From positions 1-32,961 of the forward strand of contig JAHJJU010000055.1 of assembly GCA_018822805.1 (NCBI GenBank): DNA of 32,961 bases, given 5' to 3'. The notes below the pieces were generated by a model. That model was not told where the DNA came from. It made no database searches and saw only the letters and a program-made list of their open reading frames with translations. This DNA comes from a bacterium. Lineage in GTDB: Bacteria > Campylobacterota > Campylobacteria > Campylobacterales > Sulfurovaceae. The position numbers and the translations under genes are program-made. This document shows positions 32,720 through 32,961 of this stretch, piece by piece; the first letter of the stretch is position 1, and every line of letters begins with the position of its first letter.

Positions 32720-32961
32720 TTTTATTCACAATATCCTCAATCGTAGCAACGATACTCGGATCTTCAAGCGTAGAAGTATCTTGAGTAATAGGTTCACCCT
32801 TAACAATACTTCTTAAGATCCTTCTCATAATCTTACCTGAACGTGTTTTTGGTAGATCAGGTACAAATGCCATAGAGTCACAAAGGGCAATGGCTCCAAT
32901 CTCGTTTTTAATAATGCCGTTAATCTCTTTCATCATGGCAAACTCATCAGCCACTTCATCG
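32712..32961 (-). CDS. acs: Acetyl-CoA synthetase, C-terminal end (partial)
   Basis: The last ~82 residues of the gene are inside the window; the rest lies beyond the right edge. [20 protein letters not shown] carries the conserved Lys of AMP-forming acetyl-CoA synthetases, which is acetylated to switch off the enzyme. The tail ([18 protein letters not shown]) matches the family's end. It activates acetate to acetyl-CoA with release of AMP and pyrophosphate. It is followed directly by the response regulator gene, with overlapping codons. Confidence 0.93.
   Translation of the reverse strand, partial: DEVADEFAMMKEINGIIKNEIGAIALCDSMAFVPDLPKTRSGKIMRRILRSIVKGEPITQDTSTLEDPSIVATIEDIVNKND

Overview
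The window looks like a chromosomal segment of a Campylobacterota (epsilonproteobacterial) chemolithotroph, probably Sulfurovum/Sulfurimonas-like. The evidence is low GC with T-rich promoters, an OorDABC-type 2-oxoglutarate:acceptor oxidoreductase, SucCD, a Tat-exported type II-like sulfide:quinone reductase, and several outer-membrane porins. The genus is an inference from gene content. No rRNA, tRNA, CRISPR array or transposase was seen.

Layout. (1) 1-3711, plus strand: an AT-rich accessory island. It holds four tiny Cys-rich ORFs (39-45 aa), a lipoprotein ending in a zinc ribbon, a radical SAM/SPASM enzyme with an N-terminal PqqD-like (RRE) domain, and a GNAT acetyltransferase. This is the best candidate for an undescribed system, a RiPP-like or Cys-peptide modification locus. 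(2) 3885-6953, minus: a DUF4143-type AAA ATPase and a PIF1-like helicase. (3) 7146-10379, plus: three directly abutting genes, namely a cytidylyltransferase fused to a Gfo/Idh/MocA domain, a class V aminotransferase and a LicD transferase. They look like a pathway that makes and transfers a CDP-activated amino-alcohol phosphate to a surface glycan. (4) 10424-14117, minus: an exported Hsp20-like protein and the conserved trio of retropepsin-like protease, 7TM inactive transglutaminase and RimK-like ligase. (5) 14318-17647, plus: a zinc-uptake operon of a small secreted Cys/His protein that seems to start at ATT, a His-rich porin, ZnuA and ZnuB, without the ATPase; then a TPR membrane protein. 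(6) 18676-30578, minus: oorDABC, a large porin, a small three-Cys periplasmic protein, SQR, an unknown coiled-coil membrane protein, sucCD and a DcaP-like porin. (7) 30562-32961, minus: a monoheme c-type lipoprotein, adenylate kinase, a REC/Fis response regulator and the 3' end of acetyl-CoA synthetase.

Metabolic picture. Oor and SucCD interconvert 2-oxoglutarate, succinyl-CoA and succinate, in the reductive or oxidative TCA direction. SQR would feed electrons from sulfide into the quinone pool. Acs and Adk handle acetate activation and the AMP it produces. The minus-strand units are separated by clear stem-loops. The sucC-sucD gap carries a three-copy inverted/direct repeat that could fold two ways, one of which hides the sucD ribosome binding site.
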